This document shows, one piece after another, positions 1-7,848 of a stretch of 64,000 nt of DNA. Numbering within the stretch: the stretch's first letter is position 1; each line of letters begins with the position of its first letter. Both the position numbers and the translations under genes were made by a program. The notes under the pieces are model-generated. The model searched no databases. It saw only the letters and a list, made by a program, of their open reading frames with translations, and was not told where the DNA came from. The stretch is from positions 1 to 64,000 of the forward strand of contig JANQJK010000010.1 in NCBI GenBank assembly GCA_028281665.1, written 5' to 3'. Source of the stretch: Hyphococcus sp. (GTDB taxonomy: Bacteria > Pseudomonadota > Alphaproteobacteria > Caulobacterales > Parvularculaceae).

Positions 1-68
1 AGGGCGTCATCTCGCCGGCGAACCATGCGGGCAAGCGTGAAATCCTGGTCGGCGAAGACGCTGCTTAA
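1..68 (+). CDS. C-terminal end of an unidentified gene (partial)
   Basis: An open frame enters from the left edge and ends with TAA at 66-68. About 21 residues are visible, ending KREILVGEDAA. The stretch is too short to assign to a family. It is followed by roughly 140 bases without a gene before the Coq4-like gene. I treat it as a real gene end because the frame is open to the edge and its base use matches the backbone, but it could be chance. Confidence 0.4.
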   Translation, partial: GVISPANHAGKREILVGEDAA

Positions 69-211
69 TATGCATAAAGGTTAACCGTCGTCCCGGTTAA
101 CCGATCATTGTGCATGATCTTAAAAAGCCGGCGCAGAGGTATACAAGGCTATAATCAGCACTCGGTAGTTTCCGCGGAGCAGTAGGCTTATCTTAATCAC
201 GCGGAGAAATC

Positions 212-997
212 GTGCAGCAGTCTGAACTCTCGAAAAGCGCAGAAGACCCCTTTACGCTTGAGCATAAGCCCATGACGGCCCTGATTGCGGGCGCGCGTTT
301 CCTCGGCAATATTCAGGAGACGTCGCATTTCTTTCGCATGACTGACGCTATCGACAGTCGCCAAAACGAAAAGAATTATCGCCGATACATTGCGACGTCC
401 GTTGGCGCCGCGCTCGATGCGGAGGGCGTGAATTTTGCGGATATCCTGAAGGATCGCGACATGCTGCGTCGCCAGCCCGCAGGCAGTCTGGCGCTCGCCT
501 ATCTCGACTTCATGACAAATGAAAACCTGCAAATGGAAATGCTCTCGACCGCCGAGATCAAGGCGAATGCATCCACACTGAATCTGGGTCCGTCGCGCCG
601 GAACTTCGTCGAAAGCGGCATTGCCCTTCACGATCTATATCACGTGATTACCGGCTACGGTCGCCATCCAATCGGCGAGGCTTGCGTGCTGGCGTTTACC
701 GCGGCGCATTTCGGGCAGCCCGGCGTCAAGCTGCTCGCCCATGCATTGGCGGTCCGGGAGCAGTTTGCGCATCGGAGCGTGCCGGTTCTGTCTATGGTCG
801 GCGAAGCAAAGCGCATCGCGCGAAATGGAATCTGGATTGCGGAAGTCGACTGGCGCGCGTTTCTCGCGCTTCCGATCGAAGCCGCTCGGGCCCATCTTGG
901 CATGGTTGCGCCGAGGACATACCTCCTGCACACCCCGCCTGAGCAAGTGGCAGCCGGCTGGGCCGAAACAGCGCCGCATTATCAGCAGGCCGCCTAA
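212..997 (+). CDS. Coq4-like protein
   Basis: The protein has 261 residues, with a GTG start preceded by GCGGAG at 201-206. It contains HDLYH at residues 140-144, followed after exactly eleven residues by E156. This is the HDxxH-x11-E metal-binding signature of the Coq4 family, which organises or catalyses steps on the ubiquinone head group. The length is close to that of eukaryotic COQ4. No signal peptide or membrane segment is evident. The neighbours are not ubiquinone genes. Instead a LuxI/FeeM-like acyltransferase and a di-iron oxidase follow, so a role with another quinone or lipid-like substrate is possible. The family call is firm from the motif; the substrate is unknown. Confidence 0.8.
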   Translation: MQQSELSKSAEDPFTLEHKPMTALIAGARFLGNIQETSHFFRMTDAIDSRQNEKNYRRYIATSVGAALDAEGVNFADILKDRDMLRRQPAGSLALAYLDFMTNENLQMEMLSTAEIKANASTLNLGPSRRNFVESGIALHDLYHVITGYGRHPIGEACVLAFTAAHFGQPGVKLLAHALAVREQFAHRSVPVLSMVGEAKRIARNGIWIAEVDWRAFLALPIEAARAHLGMVAPRTYLLHTPPEQVAAGWAETAPHYQQAA

Positions 998-1165
998 AAA
1001 CTAGACAGTGTCGTGTATTGGCGCCATCGCCGGATTCCGTCCGAACGGTGACTATTTCGCCCTGGACGGGGTAGCGCGAAGGCGGACGATTGTGTTGTGA
1101 TGCAGATGAGATTATGCCCGCCGCTCAGCCGTTGCGGCGCATTTGTACTGGGATGATACGCGTTG

Positions 1166-1744
1166 ATGATAACGTTCAGGACTTTTAAGCCGGGAGAAGA
1201 CGCGGGCGACGTTTACCGTTTTCGTTACGAGATCTACGAAGACGAAATGCAGCGGAACGACCGGTATGCGGATCACGACAATAAAACCATCACGGATCCG
1301 CTGGATGCTTTCGCTTACAACATAGCCGCCTATGAAGATGGCAAGATCGTCGGCGTGGCGCGCGTTAATTTCTGTCGGGACGGCGATCCCGGCTCGTATC
1401 TGGAGTTTTATGAACTTGATAGCGTCGGCGCGGATTATCCCGACAAGGTCTCATTTTCGACGCGCATAATGGTTGACGCCGACCACCGCGGCGGCGTCCT
1501 GCCGCTTCAGATCAGCGTTGAATGTTTCAAGCTCGGCCAGGAGCATGCGGTTCGCTGGTGCTTTTGCGATTGCAACGCCCACTTAAAGCCGTTTTTTCTG
1601 AAGCTTGGATATGAAATCCAGAACCCGCACAAACAGCATCCGAGTTTTGGCGATGTTACTGTTTTGCGCTTCGACCTAAGCGACCCGCGTCACTACGATC
1701 GCAAGAAATCGGTCTTTGCCCGCTACCTCGATCCAAAGAAATAG
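1166..1744 (+). CDS. GNAT-type acyltransferase, autoinducer synthase / FeeM-like
   Basis: 192 residues. An ATG at 1166 is preferred over the in-frame TTG just before it. The N-terminal RFRYEIYEDEMQR and the later FSTRIMVDADHRGG resemble the acyl-homoserine-lactone synthase / N-acyl amino acid synthase (FeeM) branch of the GNAT fold. In that branch an early R...Y...E segment and a central strand line the acyl-carrier pocket. Such enzymes join an acyl chain from ACP or CoA to an amino compound. The gene converges on a heme-oxygenase-like oxidase with a gap of 21 bases. I see no LuxR-type receptor beside it. The fold is fairly safe; the product is inference. Confidence 0.65.
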   Translation: MITFRTFKPGEDAGDVYRFRYEIYEDEMQRNDRYADHDNKTITDPLDAFAYNIAAYEDGKIVGVARVNFCRDGDPGSYLEFYELDSVGADYPDKVSFSTRIMVDADHRGGVLPLQISVECFKLGQEHAVRWCFCDCNAHLKPFFLKLGYEIQNPHKQHPSFGDVTVLRFDLSDPRHYDRKKSVFARYLDPKK

Positions 1745-1765
1745 AAGCGGCCGGCGTCCCGGGCG

Positions 1766-2512
1766 CTATTGAGCGATGCTGAGATGCCTCTTCTGAGGCA
1801 GTGTCGTTTTTCCGTCCGCGTGAAGCTCTTCCCAGTTCCAGCCGGTATCCATCTCCGCATGGGCGTCCTTGATCGATGCGCCGACCATCTGCACATAAAG
1901 ATGCGCTGTCGTTTGCATGGCGTAGACGACGCTGTCGAAGTCCGCTTCCGTCTTGAGCAGCGACTCCACATACCGGTCCATCAGGCGGTTATGCGCAATA
2001 TCGATTTCCATGTGATCGCGCAGGAATGTCATGGCCGATTGCGGCACGCCGATGTTCTCCAGATGCCCCGCTATCGCCCCGCCAGACCGGGTCGGAATGT
2101 ATTCAAGGAAGTAGAGATAGCCGAGATAGCCAAGCGGATTGCGATTATAGATCTGATAAAAGGCGAAGGCCGTCAGTGCGGACGTCGCAGGCAGGGGATT
2201 TCGGTAAGGCACGTCCGTGGCGTCGCCGCCAAGCTCGACAAAGTCGTTAAGCGCCAGCTGCTCGTGGCCGACCTCGGACACCGCATGCTGGTAAAATGGC
2301 CGAACCAGATCCCGTTGCCGGCCCCGGAAATAAACCGTCGCCAGCGCCTGAAGCTGAGGATTTTCGCGGACGTAATAATAAACCTGTTTCAAAAAGGAGC
2401 GGTATTCCTCGCGCTGCATTTTGCCGCTGGCCACATGGGCCATTGGTTCGGTACCGAAAAAATCCTGTAGCACCGTATCAAAACGCGCACTTAATGCACT
2501 GATATTACTCAT
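1766..2512 (-). CDS. Iron-containing redox enzyme, heme-oxygenase-like di-iron oxidase
   Basis: 248 residues, ATG start with AGGA about seven bases upstream. The metal-ligand pattern of heme-oxygenase-like di-metal oxidases is visible: E80 and H83 in SEVGHEQLALNDF, E137 in the middle helix, and H167/D171/H174 in DHMEIDIAH. Known members (UndA, BesC, SznF, CADD) oxidise fatty acids or amino acids with O2. It is divergent from the histidine kinase and convergent with the GNAT enzyme, so all three share one short locus. Oxidation of an acylated amino compound made by the GNAT enzyme is an attractive but unproven idea. The TENA/PqqC branch is less likely given the ligand pattern. Confidence 0.75.
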   Translation of the reverse strand: MSNISALSARFDTVLQDFFGTEPMAHVASGKMQREEYRSFLKQVYYYVRENPQLQALATVYFRGRQRDLVRPFYQHAVSEVGHEQLALNDFVELGGDATDVPYRNPLPATSALTAFAFYQIYNRNPLGYLGYLYFLEYIPTRSGGAIAGHLENIGVPQSAMTFLRDHMEIDIAHNRLMDRYVESLLKTEADFDSVVYAMQTTAHLYVQMVGASIKDAHAEMDTGWNWEELHADGKTTLPQKRHLSIAQ

Positions 2513-2693
2513 CGGATGTCCTGTATTTCTTAATTCGCATTAACGCTAACCGCCAATTTACCATTTTTCAACACTTTCTTCATTTGAACACCGCTGGTGA
2601 TTCGTAGACGCGGCGGGGCGGTCGGCGATCCGGCGCCCGGTTAACGATTAAATAAAGCGCTCCCACTATCGTTGGTCACGCCGCGGAGAGAAG

Positions 2694-4040
2694 ATGCAAC
2701 CGTCTCGCACAAACAAGATTAGCGCTTGGACCGCCTGCTTCCAGTCACGCGAAACGGAAGCGGCGTATCAGCGATTCGTATTCAAGCGGAATTTGCGCGC
2801 GAATTTCTGGGGCGCAACGCTCGGACTGATTCTCTTTATTTCCTACATCTTCTCCGACTTTATCGATTCAGCCCGGCCGACTGAAACCGCAACAATTCGA
2901 TTGGCGGCCTTTGTCCTTTGCGTCCTGATCCTGGCGAGTTTCACCCACAAGGAATTCGCCAAGCGCAACGATCTTGCGACGCTCGCCATGTTCATGATTA
3001 TGAGCACCGCCATGGACGCCATCATTTGGCTGCAAGACGGCGCTCAGAACACATATTACATCGGGCTTATTCAGGGCTCGATCCTGTTCAGCATTCTGTT
3101 GCGACTGAATTTTGTGAGTATGGCGATCGGCTTTGCGCTCGCGCTCGCCGGTTTTGTTCTCGCGACATTCTCAAACGGCGCCTTTGCCGCCGCGATGCTG
3201 CAATTTGTGAACGTCGCAGGCGTCGCCGCCGTATGTCTTTTGGGCGTCTATCTGCTTAACCGCTACCAGCGGGCGGACTTCCTGAAGACACAGCTTATCG
3301 AGGAGCAAAATGAGCAGCTGAAAGGCCTTCTGGAGGCAGCTGAACAGGACAACGAACGGAAAATCGCCGCATTGAATATGCTGGTGCATTTCATCAAGAC
3401 GCCGCTGCACCAGATCACCGGTTTCTCGGATATTCTGGTCAACACCATGCGCGATGCGCCAGGCGGCAAGTCGGCCGAGAATGCGCGATATATCAAGAAC
3501 GCCACCGTGAACCTGACCAAAAGCGTCAATGGTTTGTTGACGTATCACCGACTGGATGAGGCGCAATCGCGCAATACGCCGGAGCCGGTTACGGTGGCGA
3601 CGTTAATCGACGATCTTTCTGAGTTGCTGCCCGACGGCGTCGCCATGTCGAAGCGCGGAGACGTAGACGGGTCGGTGTTTGCGGACCCTGAAATCCTGCG
3701 CGCCGCCCTCACCAGCTTTGCAGAGCATTATGGCGACAGGCGCACGGGCGCAACGCAGATTGCGGTTTCAATTGAGGACGCCGGCGCCGGGCTGGCGCTT
3801 ACAATACGCGATGACGCCTGCGTTCTGTCTGCGGCCCAGTATGAGGATCTGGTCCAGCCGCTTACTCAAATGAAAAGCTATCTCAGCCAGACGGGGGATG
3901 AAATGCCGATGGCGCTTAGAACCGTCGCCCGCGCCGTCGAAATCGTTGGCGGCGACATGGCGCATGCGGCGCTGGCGGACGGCAATCGCTATCAGCTGAC
4001 ATTCCCAGCCGTCGACGCCCAGGCCACTGCCGCCGCGTAA
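2694..4040 (+). CDS. Membrane sensor histidine kinase with eroded catalytic motifs
   Basis: 448 residues. Six membrane segments lie roughly at 38-55, 68-84, 95-112, 122-138, 141-160 and 168-188. A coiled coil (about 195-228) and a dimerisation/phosphoacceptor helix with H232 in LVHFIKTPLHQI follow. The acidic residue that normally follows the His is F233. The ATPase-like part (about 310-440) lacks a clear N box (only DPEILRAALTSF is left) and has no DxGxG motif. The phosphoacceptor is therefore kept while autokinase activity is doubtful. No response regulator is adjacent. It is divergent from the di-iron oxidase, with about 180 bases of shared promoter region. It may sense a small molecule made by its neighbours. 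Confidence 0.75.
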   Translation: MQPSRTNKISAWTACFQSRETEAAYQRFVFKRNLRANFWGATLGLILFISYIFSDFIDSARPTETATIRLAAFVLCVLILASFTHKEFAKRNDLATLAMFMIMSTAMDAIIWLQDGAQNTYYIGLIQGSILFSILLRLNFVSMAIGFALALAGFVLATFSNGAFAAAMLQFVNVAGVAAVCLLGVYLLNRYQRADFLKTQLIEEQNEQLKGLLEAAEQDNERKIAALNMLVHFIKTPLHQITGFSDILVNTMRDAPGGKSAENARYIKNATVNLTKSVNGLLTYHRLDEAQSRNTPEPVTVATLIDDLSELLPDGVAMSKRGDVDGSVFADPEILRAALTSFAEHYGDRRTGATQIAVSIEDAGAGLALTIRDDACVLSAAQYEDLVQPLTQMKSYLSQTGDEMPMALRTVARAVEIVGGDMAHAALADGNRYQLTFPAVDAQATAAA

Positions 4041-4149
4041 GGGCGCGTGCATCTGTAAGTTACGCCGCCCGAAAAATTGGGCGCAACGATATCCGAAACT
4101 ATACCGCAAATCGCCTTTGACCAGGCTGCGTTGAGCCTCAGCGGTTTCA

Positions 4150-4500
4150 TGCGTGATTGCGAATGGCGAAATAGCGTAAGGGGTTTCGCCAACGCCTCGC
4201 GCCATTTGGGTCCTGATTCCATTGCTGTGCGGTATGCGCCTTCGAGGGCGTAAGGCGGATCTTCGCGCAGGATTTCGATGAGGGTTTCGGCTTGCGCGAA
4301 GTCTTTGCGGGCTTTTGCTTCAGAGCCCCTGGCGCGCCGTTGCGCAACAATCAGTTTGTCGCCGTATAGCGTTCGGGGCGCGGTATCTGCACGAGAATAC
4401 CGCTGCGATAAAGGCAGACGGCCGGAATCGGATCGGCGATGAGGAAGTTTAAAACGACAAAGCTTGGGCGTAAACGCCTACCCCGTCACCCGAAGGATGT
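4150..4500 (-). pseudogene. Remnant of a GSU2403-type nucleotidyltransferase-fold gene
   Basis: Reading the minus strand across frames gives GVYAQALSF, then LNFLIADPIPAVCLYRSGIL ending in PRPERYT, then DKLIVAQRRARGSEAKARKD and FAQAETLIEIL, ending near KWREALAKPL. These are consecutive conserved blocks of the C-terminal half of the GSU2403 nucleotidyltransferase-fold family. They sit in three frames, with one shift in the T/A run near 4450 and another near 4361-4365. The N-terminal half is missing, and the fragment abuts the stop of the DUF1993 gene. No continuous reading frame joins the blocks. It is probably a relic of an accessory gene. Family recognition is from memory of the block pattern. 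Confidence 0.65.
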
Positions 4501-5073
4501 TCAGCGTTTTAATCGGCTTTCAGGAATAGTCCCAGGTCTGAGATACGCGAACGCGTGCTGTACGTAATCCGCTTTACCGAGATCGCCGCCCGACTGGCGC
4601 AAAATCGCGTAAGCCGTCATCAGGTGAAAATAGAACTGCGGCAACGCCCAGTCCCGGGCATACTGCTCCCCGGTCATGTCGAAAATCATACCAGTGGGCA
4701 GGTCATGTGCGATCGCCAGACCTGCTCCGCTATCCAGTGCGTCTGTTGGAAGGGCGCCCAGAAAATCGAGCGTTTCGCGAATTCTGGCCTGCGCGCCTTC
4801 GAGCGTTCCAGGCGCCTCGCCGCCCTTGCGTCCTTCGTCGATTAGATCATGCCACACGTCCGGAAACGGCTCCCCCTTCAAGCGAGCGACAACTTCATAG
4901 GCCTGGACGCAGACAAAGCGAATTTGCGTCGATAACGGAAACATGTCCGGCGCCAGACGTTCTGAGAGAATATCGTCAGGGTTATCATTCTCGCTTGCGG
5001 CTTTGTTGAGCCAGCCCGAAAGCGCTGTCAGCATGTTTTTGTAGGCCGGTATCAATTGTTCAGTTAACTGCAT
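4501..5073 (-). CDS. DUF1993 family protein
   Basis: 190 residues starting at the ATG at 5073 (MQLTEQLIPAYKNML). An upstream in-frame ATG at 5112 would run into the preceding gene. The helical protein, with HDLPTGMIFDMTGEQY and an ending like FYFHLMTAYAILRQSGGDLG, matches the DUF1993 family, small proteins related to DinB-like four-helix bundles. It starts two bases after the stop of the glyoxalase-like gene, so the two are co-transcribed. No catalytic role is known for the family. The VOC neighbour suggests stress or xenobiotic handling. Confidence 0.8.
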   Translation of the reverse strand: MQLTEQLIPAYKNMLTALSGWLNKAASENDNPDDILSERLAPDMFPLSTQIRFVCVQAYEVVARLKGEPFPDVWHDLIDEGRKGGEAPGTLEGAQARIRETLDFLGALPTDALDSGAGLAIAHDLPTGMIFDMTGEQYARDWALPQFYFHLMTAYAILRQSGGDLGKADYVQHAFAYLRPGTIPESRLKR

Positions 5074-5075
5074 GA

Positions 5076-5843
5076 TTATCCTTTCAATGGCGGCGAGCCA
5101 TACGGCAAACACGCTAAGGCGCCTGCAGGATCGCGCAAGACGACGTTGCCCGGCTGGCTGTGCGGTTTGGAATGCGTCGTGAGAACCTTTGCTCCGGCGC
5201 GTTCTGCGCTTTCAAGATCAGCTTTCTTGAGTGTGGGAATCCATAGAGCCTTCGAATCTGTCCGCTCATAGAAGGTCGACACTTCCGCCACCACATCGCC
5301 TGAAGGCCCGATCACGCGCACGCGCTTTGCGGCGTCAGTAGCCGTTTCGACTGTCCAGTCGAAAAGCTCGGCATAAAACGCTGCCGGAAATCCTCGCGAA
5401 CCGCCCGCACAGACCTCAACGCCGAACTGTTTCGTCGGCGCCGGAAAGTTGTGACGCGACAGAGAGACGCCGAAGAGCGCGCCACGCGGATCGCGCAATA
5501 GTGCGTTGCGACCGACGCTGGGCACCTCGAAAGGTTCGCGCACGATTGTTCCGCCGAGCGTTTCAGCAAGGGCCGTCATCGCATCCACATCCGGAACTTC
5601 GATATAGGCGACCCAGCCATCCGGAAGCTCAGACGGCGTCTCGGTAAAGCCGGCGCCCGCCTCTTCATCGAGGAGAGCGAGCACAAAATCTTTCTCCCCG
5701 CCGCCCCAGGCAAAATCGGTCGCGTGCTCAGTGACGTAGTTCCAGTCGGCGACCTCTTCGTAGAATTTCATTGAGCGTTTGAGATCCTTTGTAAAAAGAT
5801 CGTGCCAGATGATCCGGCCTGTTTTGTCCGTGGTCATGACCAT
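5076..5843 (-). CDS. VOC family (glyoxalase/bleomycin-resistance fold) protein
   Basis: 255 residues from ATG 5843, with AGGA five bases upstream; a second ATG at 5837 is also possible. Two tandem VOC modules are visible. The first opens with GRIIWHDLFTKDLKRSMKFY and ends RNALLRDPRGALFG, and the second ends GNVVLRDPAGALACL. Two-module VOC proteins of this size are metal-dependent lyases, dioxygenases or antibiotic-binding proteins. It is the first gene of a two-gene operon with DUF1993. A longer frame continues upstream to 6521 but has non-protein-like composition and overlaps the Fic gene, so I rejected it. The specific reaction is unknown. Confidence 0.85.
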   Translation of the reverse strand: MVMTTDKTGRIIWHDLFTKDLKRSMKFYEEVADWNYVTEHATDFAWGGGEKDFVLALLDEEAGAGFTETPSELPDGWVAYIEVPDVDAMTALAETLGGTIVREPFEVPSVGRNALLRDPRGALFGVSLSRHNFPAPTKQFGVEVCAGGSRGFPAAFYAELFDWTVETATDAAKRVRVIGPSGDVVAEVSTFYERTDSKALWIPTLKKADLESAERAGAKVLTTHSKPHSQPGNVVLRDPAGALACLPYGSPPLKG

Positions 5844-6020
5844 TCTTTTCCTGCTTTCCGCTTCTTGATCTGGCGCACCATTTTGCCGAACGCCTTTGGA
5901 AGCTAACGCAAGCGATGTTTGTGTCCGGCAAGATGTGCGCATTTTGAAAAATGTCTGTTTTGATGGCCATGAGCCAACCAAGAGAAGAAAAGTTAAAACG
6001 CTACTCAATGAGGCCGCCCT

Positions 6021-6067
6021 GTTACAAAACCTCGAACAACAGCGCGTTTTGTCCGAGGTTTTGTAAC
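6021..6067. repeat. Inverted repeat with 14-bp perfect arms
   Basis: GTTACAAAACCTCG at 6021-6034 is exactly complementary to 6054-6067, with a 19-base spacer. It sits in the 396-base gap between the VOC operon (leftward) and the Fic gene (rightward). It could be an operator for either side or a hairpin. No T-tract follows on either strand, so it is not a simple terminator. The rest of 5844-6148 shows nothing I can name. Confidence 0.75.
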
Positions 6068-6148
6068 GCTGCTTATCGCACCCAAACGCCAAAGAAGCCG
6101 CCAGGGCCATTCGCCGGCTGACCGCTGTGTTCATGACGGCGACGTCAG

Positions 6149-6228
6149 AAGCTAATTTTTGCTCGACGCAATAAGCTAATTGTTGTACATCACAATAAGC
6201 TAAAATTCGTCCAGCACAAAACGCTAAG
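6149..6228. repeat. Array of 24-bp imperfect direct repeats before the Fic gene
   Basis: Three full units begin at 6149, 6173 and 6197, each opening AAGCTAA and closing near CGCAAT, CACAAT or CACAAA. A truncated fourth unit (ACGCTAAG) starts at 6221. The array ends 11 bases before the Fic start codon. The regular 24-bp period suggests tandem binding of one DNA-binding protein, most simply the winged-helix domain at the N-terminus of the adjacent protein (autoregulation). Transposon-end binding sites for TniA/TnsB-type transposases look similar, so a leftover transposon end is the alternative. Confidence 0.75.
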
Positions 6229-6239
6229 AACTGACCGGA

Positions 6240-7751
6240 ATGCCCGCACCCGCAGAAAAGCTCGCCGCCTCGCTGGAGGCCCTGGAAACCCTTCAGGAAC
6301 AAGGGCGCATAGCGATCCGATCCGCGGATTTCACGCGCACGCACCGCGAACGCCTGACTGAAGCAGGGTTCCTCAAGGAAGTCATTAAGGGGTGGTATAT
6401 CGCCTCCCGGCCGGATGAAACGGCCGGGGAGAGCACCGCCTGGTACACGTCCATTTGGGGCTTTTGCGCACAATATCTCACCGAACGCTTTGGTGAAGAA
6501 TGGAGCCTGTCGCCGGAACAATCACTTCTTATTCACGCCGGTAACTGGACCGTACCGCGTCAGTTGCTTGTTCGCGCGCCTTCAGGCCGCAACAGGGCGA
6601 CCGACTTCCCGCATGATACGTCCGTCTTCGAAGTCCGCGCTGATATCGGAAACGGCGCCGTCATGGAGGGCCTGCGTCTGTTTTCTGTTGAAGAGGCGCT
6701 CATCGGCGTTACCGCGAACTTCTTTATCCAACACGCCACGGACGCCAGAACAGTACTTGCGACGATTCCAGACGCATCGGCGCTGCTGGCGAAACTCCTT
6801 GACGGCGGGCATACGCGCGCGGCGGGGCGTCTCGCCGGTGCCTTTCGGAATATCGGCGCTGATAAAATCGCCGACGACATCATGAGCGCCATGAAAACCG
6901 CGCTCCATGATGTTCGAGAAAACGATCCCTTTGAGCAAAAATTTCCCGTCATCGGATCGGGTAGGGAGCAATCCCCATACGTCCATCGCATACGTCTGAT
7001 GTGGCGAGAGATGCGCGAAGATGTAATCGAAGGCTTCCCGCCTGCTCAGCCGCCGCCCAACGACATCGACGCCTATTTGAAATCCGTCGACGACCTCTAC
7101 GTCACCGACGCCTATCACTCGCTGTCCATCGAAGGCTATCGCGTCAGCCCTGAGCTGATTGAACGCGTGCGTTCCGGTACATGGAATCCGGATTCTGATG
7201 AGCAGGACCGCGCCCATCGCGACGCGCTTGCGGCGCGCGGCTATTGGCAGGCGTTTCAGCGCGTCAAAGAGAGCATTCGAAAAGTGCTTGAAGGCGTCAA
7301 TCCAGGCGAGGTCGCCGACGCCGATTTGAGCGGCTGGTATCGCGAGTTGTTCGCGCCGTCAGTAACGGCGGGACTTATGAAGCAAGCGAACCTTGCGGGA
7401 TATCGAAACGGGCCGGTCTATATCAGGCGATCGAAACACGTTCCCTTAAACCCGGAAGCCGTGCGCGACGCCATGCCGGTGTTTTTTGATCTGTTGAAGG
7501 AAGAAGAGAACGCTGCGGCGCGGGTCGTCCTCGGGCATTTCATCTTCGTTTACATCCATCCGTTCTTCGACGGGAATGGCCGCACGGGGCGATTTTTAAT
7601 GAACGTCATGATGGCGGCGGCGGGGCGGCCCTGGACAGTTATTCGGCTTGATCACCGCGACACTTACATGGCGGCGCTGGAGCAGGCGAGCGTTGCCGGA
7701 AATATCGTTCCCTTTACTGACTTTATCGGTCAGGCGCTCGATCAGAATTAA
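6240..7751 (+). CDS. Fic family AMP-transferase with N-terminal AbiEi-like winged-helix domain
   Basis: 503 residues, ATG start. Residues about 10-230 resemble AbiEi-type antitoxin regions (winged helix, then WYIASRPDE and a segment with LSPEQSLLIHAGNW). Residues about 260-500 are a Fic domain with the full active loop HPFFDGNGRTGRF beginning at H440. SLSIEG at 294-299 fits the inhibitory (S/T)xxxE(G/N) motif placed before the Fic core, so activity should be self-restrained. Fic proteins transfer AMP or other phosphate groups to target proteins. The fusion joins a DNA-binding antitoxin-like part with a toxin-like enzyme, and the 24-bp repeats before the start fit self-regulation. It is intact, with no missing catalytic residue. 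Confidence 0.9.
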   Translation: MPAPAEKLAASLEALETLQEQGRIAIRSADFTRTHRERLTEAGFLKEVIKGWYIASRPDETAGESTAWYTSIWGFCAQYLTERFGEEWSLSPEQSLLIHAGNWTVPRQLLVRAPSGRNRATDFPHDTSVFEVRADIGNGAVMEGLRLFSVEEALIGVTANFFIQHATDARTVLATIPDASALLAKLLDGGHTRAAGRLAGAFRNIGADKIADDIMSAMKTALHDVRENDPFEQKFPVIGSGREQSPYVHRIRLMWREMREDVIEGFPPAQPPPNDIDAYLKSVDDLYVTDAYHSLSIEGYRVSPELIERVRSGTWNPDSDEQDRAHRDALAARGYWQAFQRVKESIRKVLEGVNPGEVADADLSGWYRELFAPSVTAGLMKQANLAGYRNGPVYIRRSKHVPLNPEAVRDAMPVFFDLLKEEENAAARVVLGHFIFVYIHPFFDGNGRTGRFLMNVMMAAAGRPWTVIRLDHRDTYMAALEQASVAGNIVPFTDFIGQALDQN

Positions 7752-7848
7752 GGACCGCGACCAATCCTGGTTTGTGAAGGCGGCCGGGACTATATCGCCA
7801 TGAAGCTCAACGATCCGAGTTTCGCCGCCCCGATAAGGAGCATTGGCT

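Noticed and set aside
1166..1744. A true luxI homologue with a luxR partner
   Set aside because: No LuxR-type gene is nearby and the sequence fits the broader FeeM/autoinducer-synthase-like GNAT group no worse.
5844..6521. N-terminal extension of the VOC protein frame to 6521
   Set aside because: It would cover the Fic start and the repeats. A clear ribosome site precedes ATG 5843, and the extension has no family resemblance.
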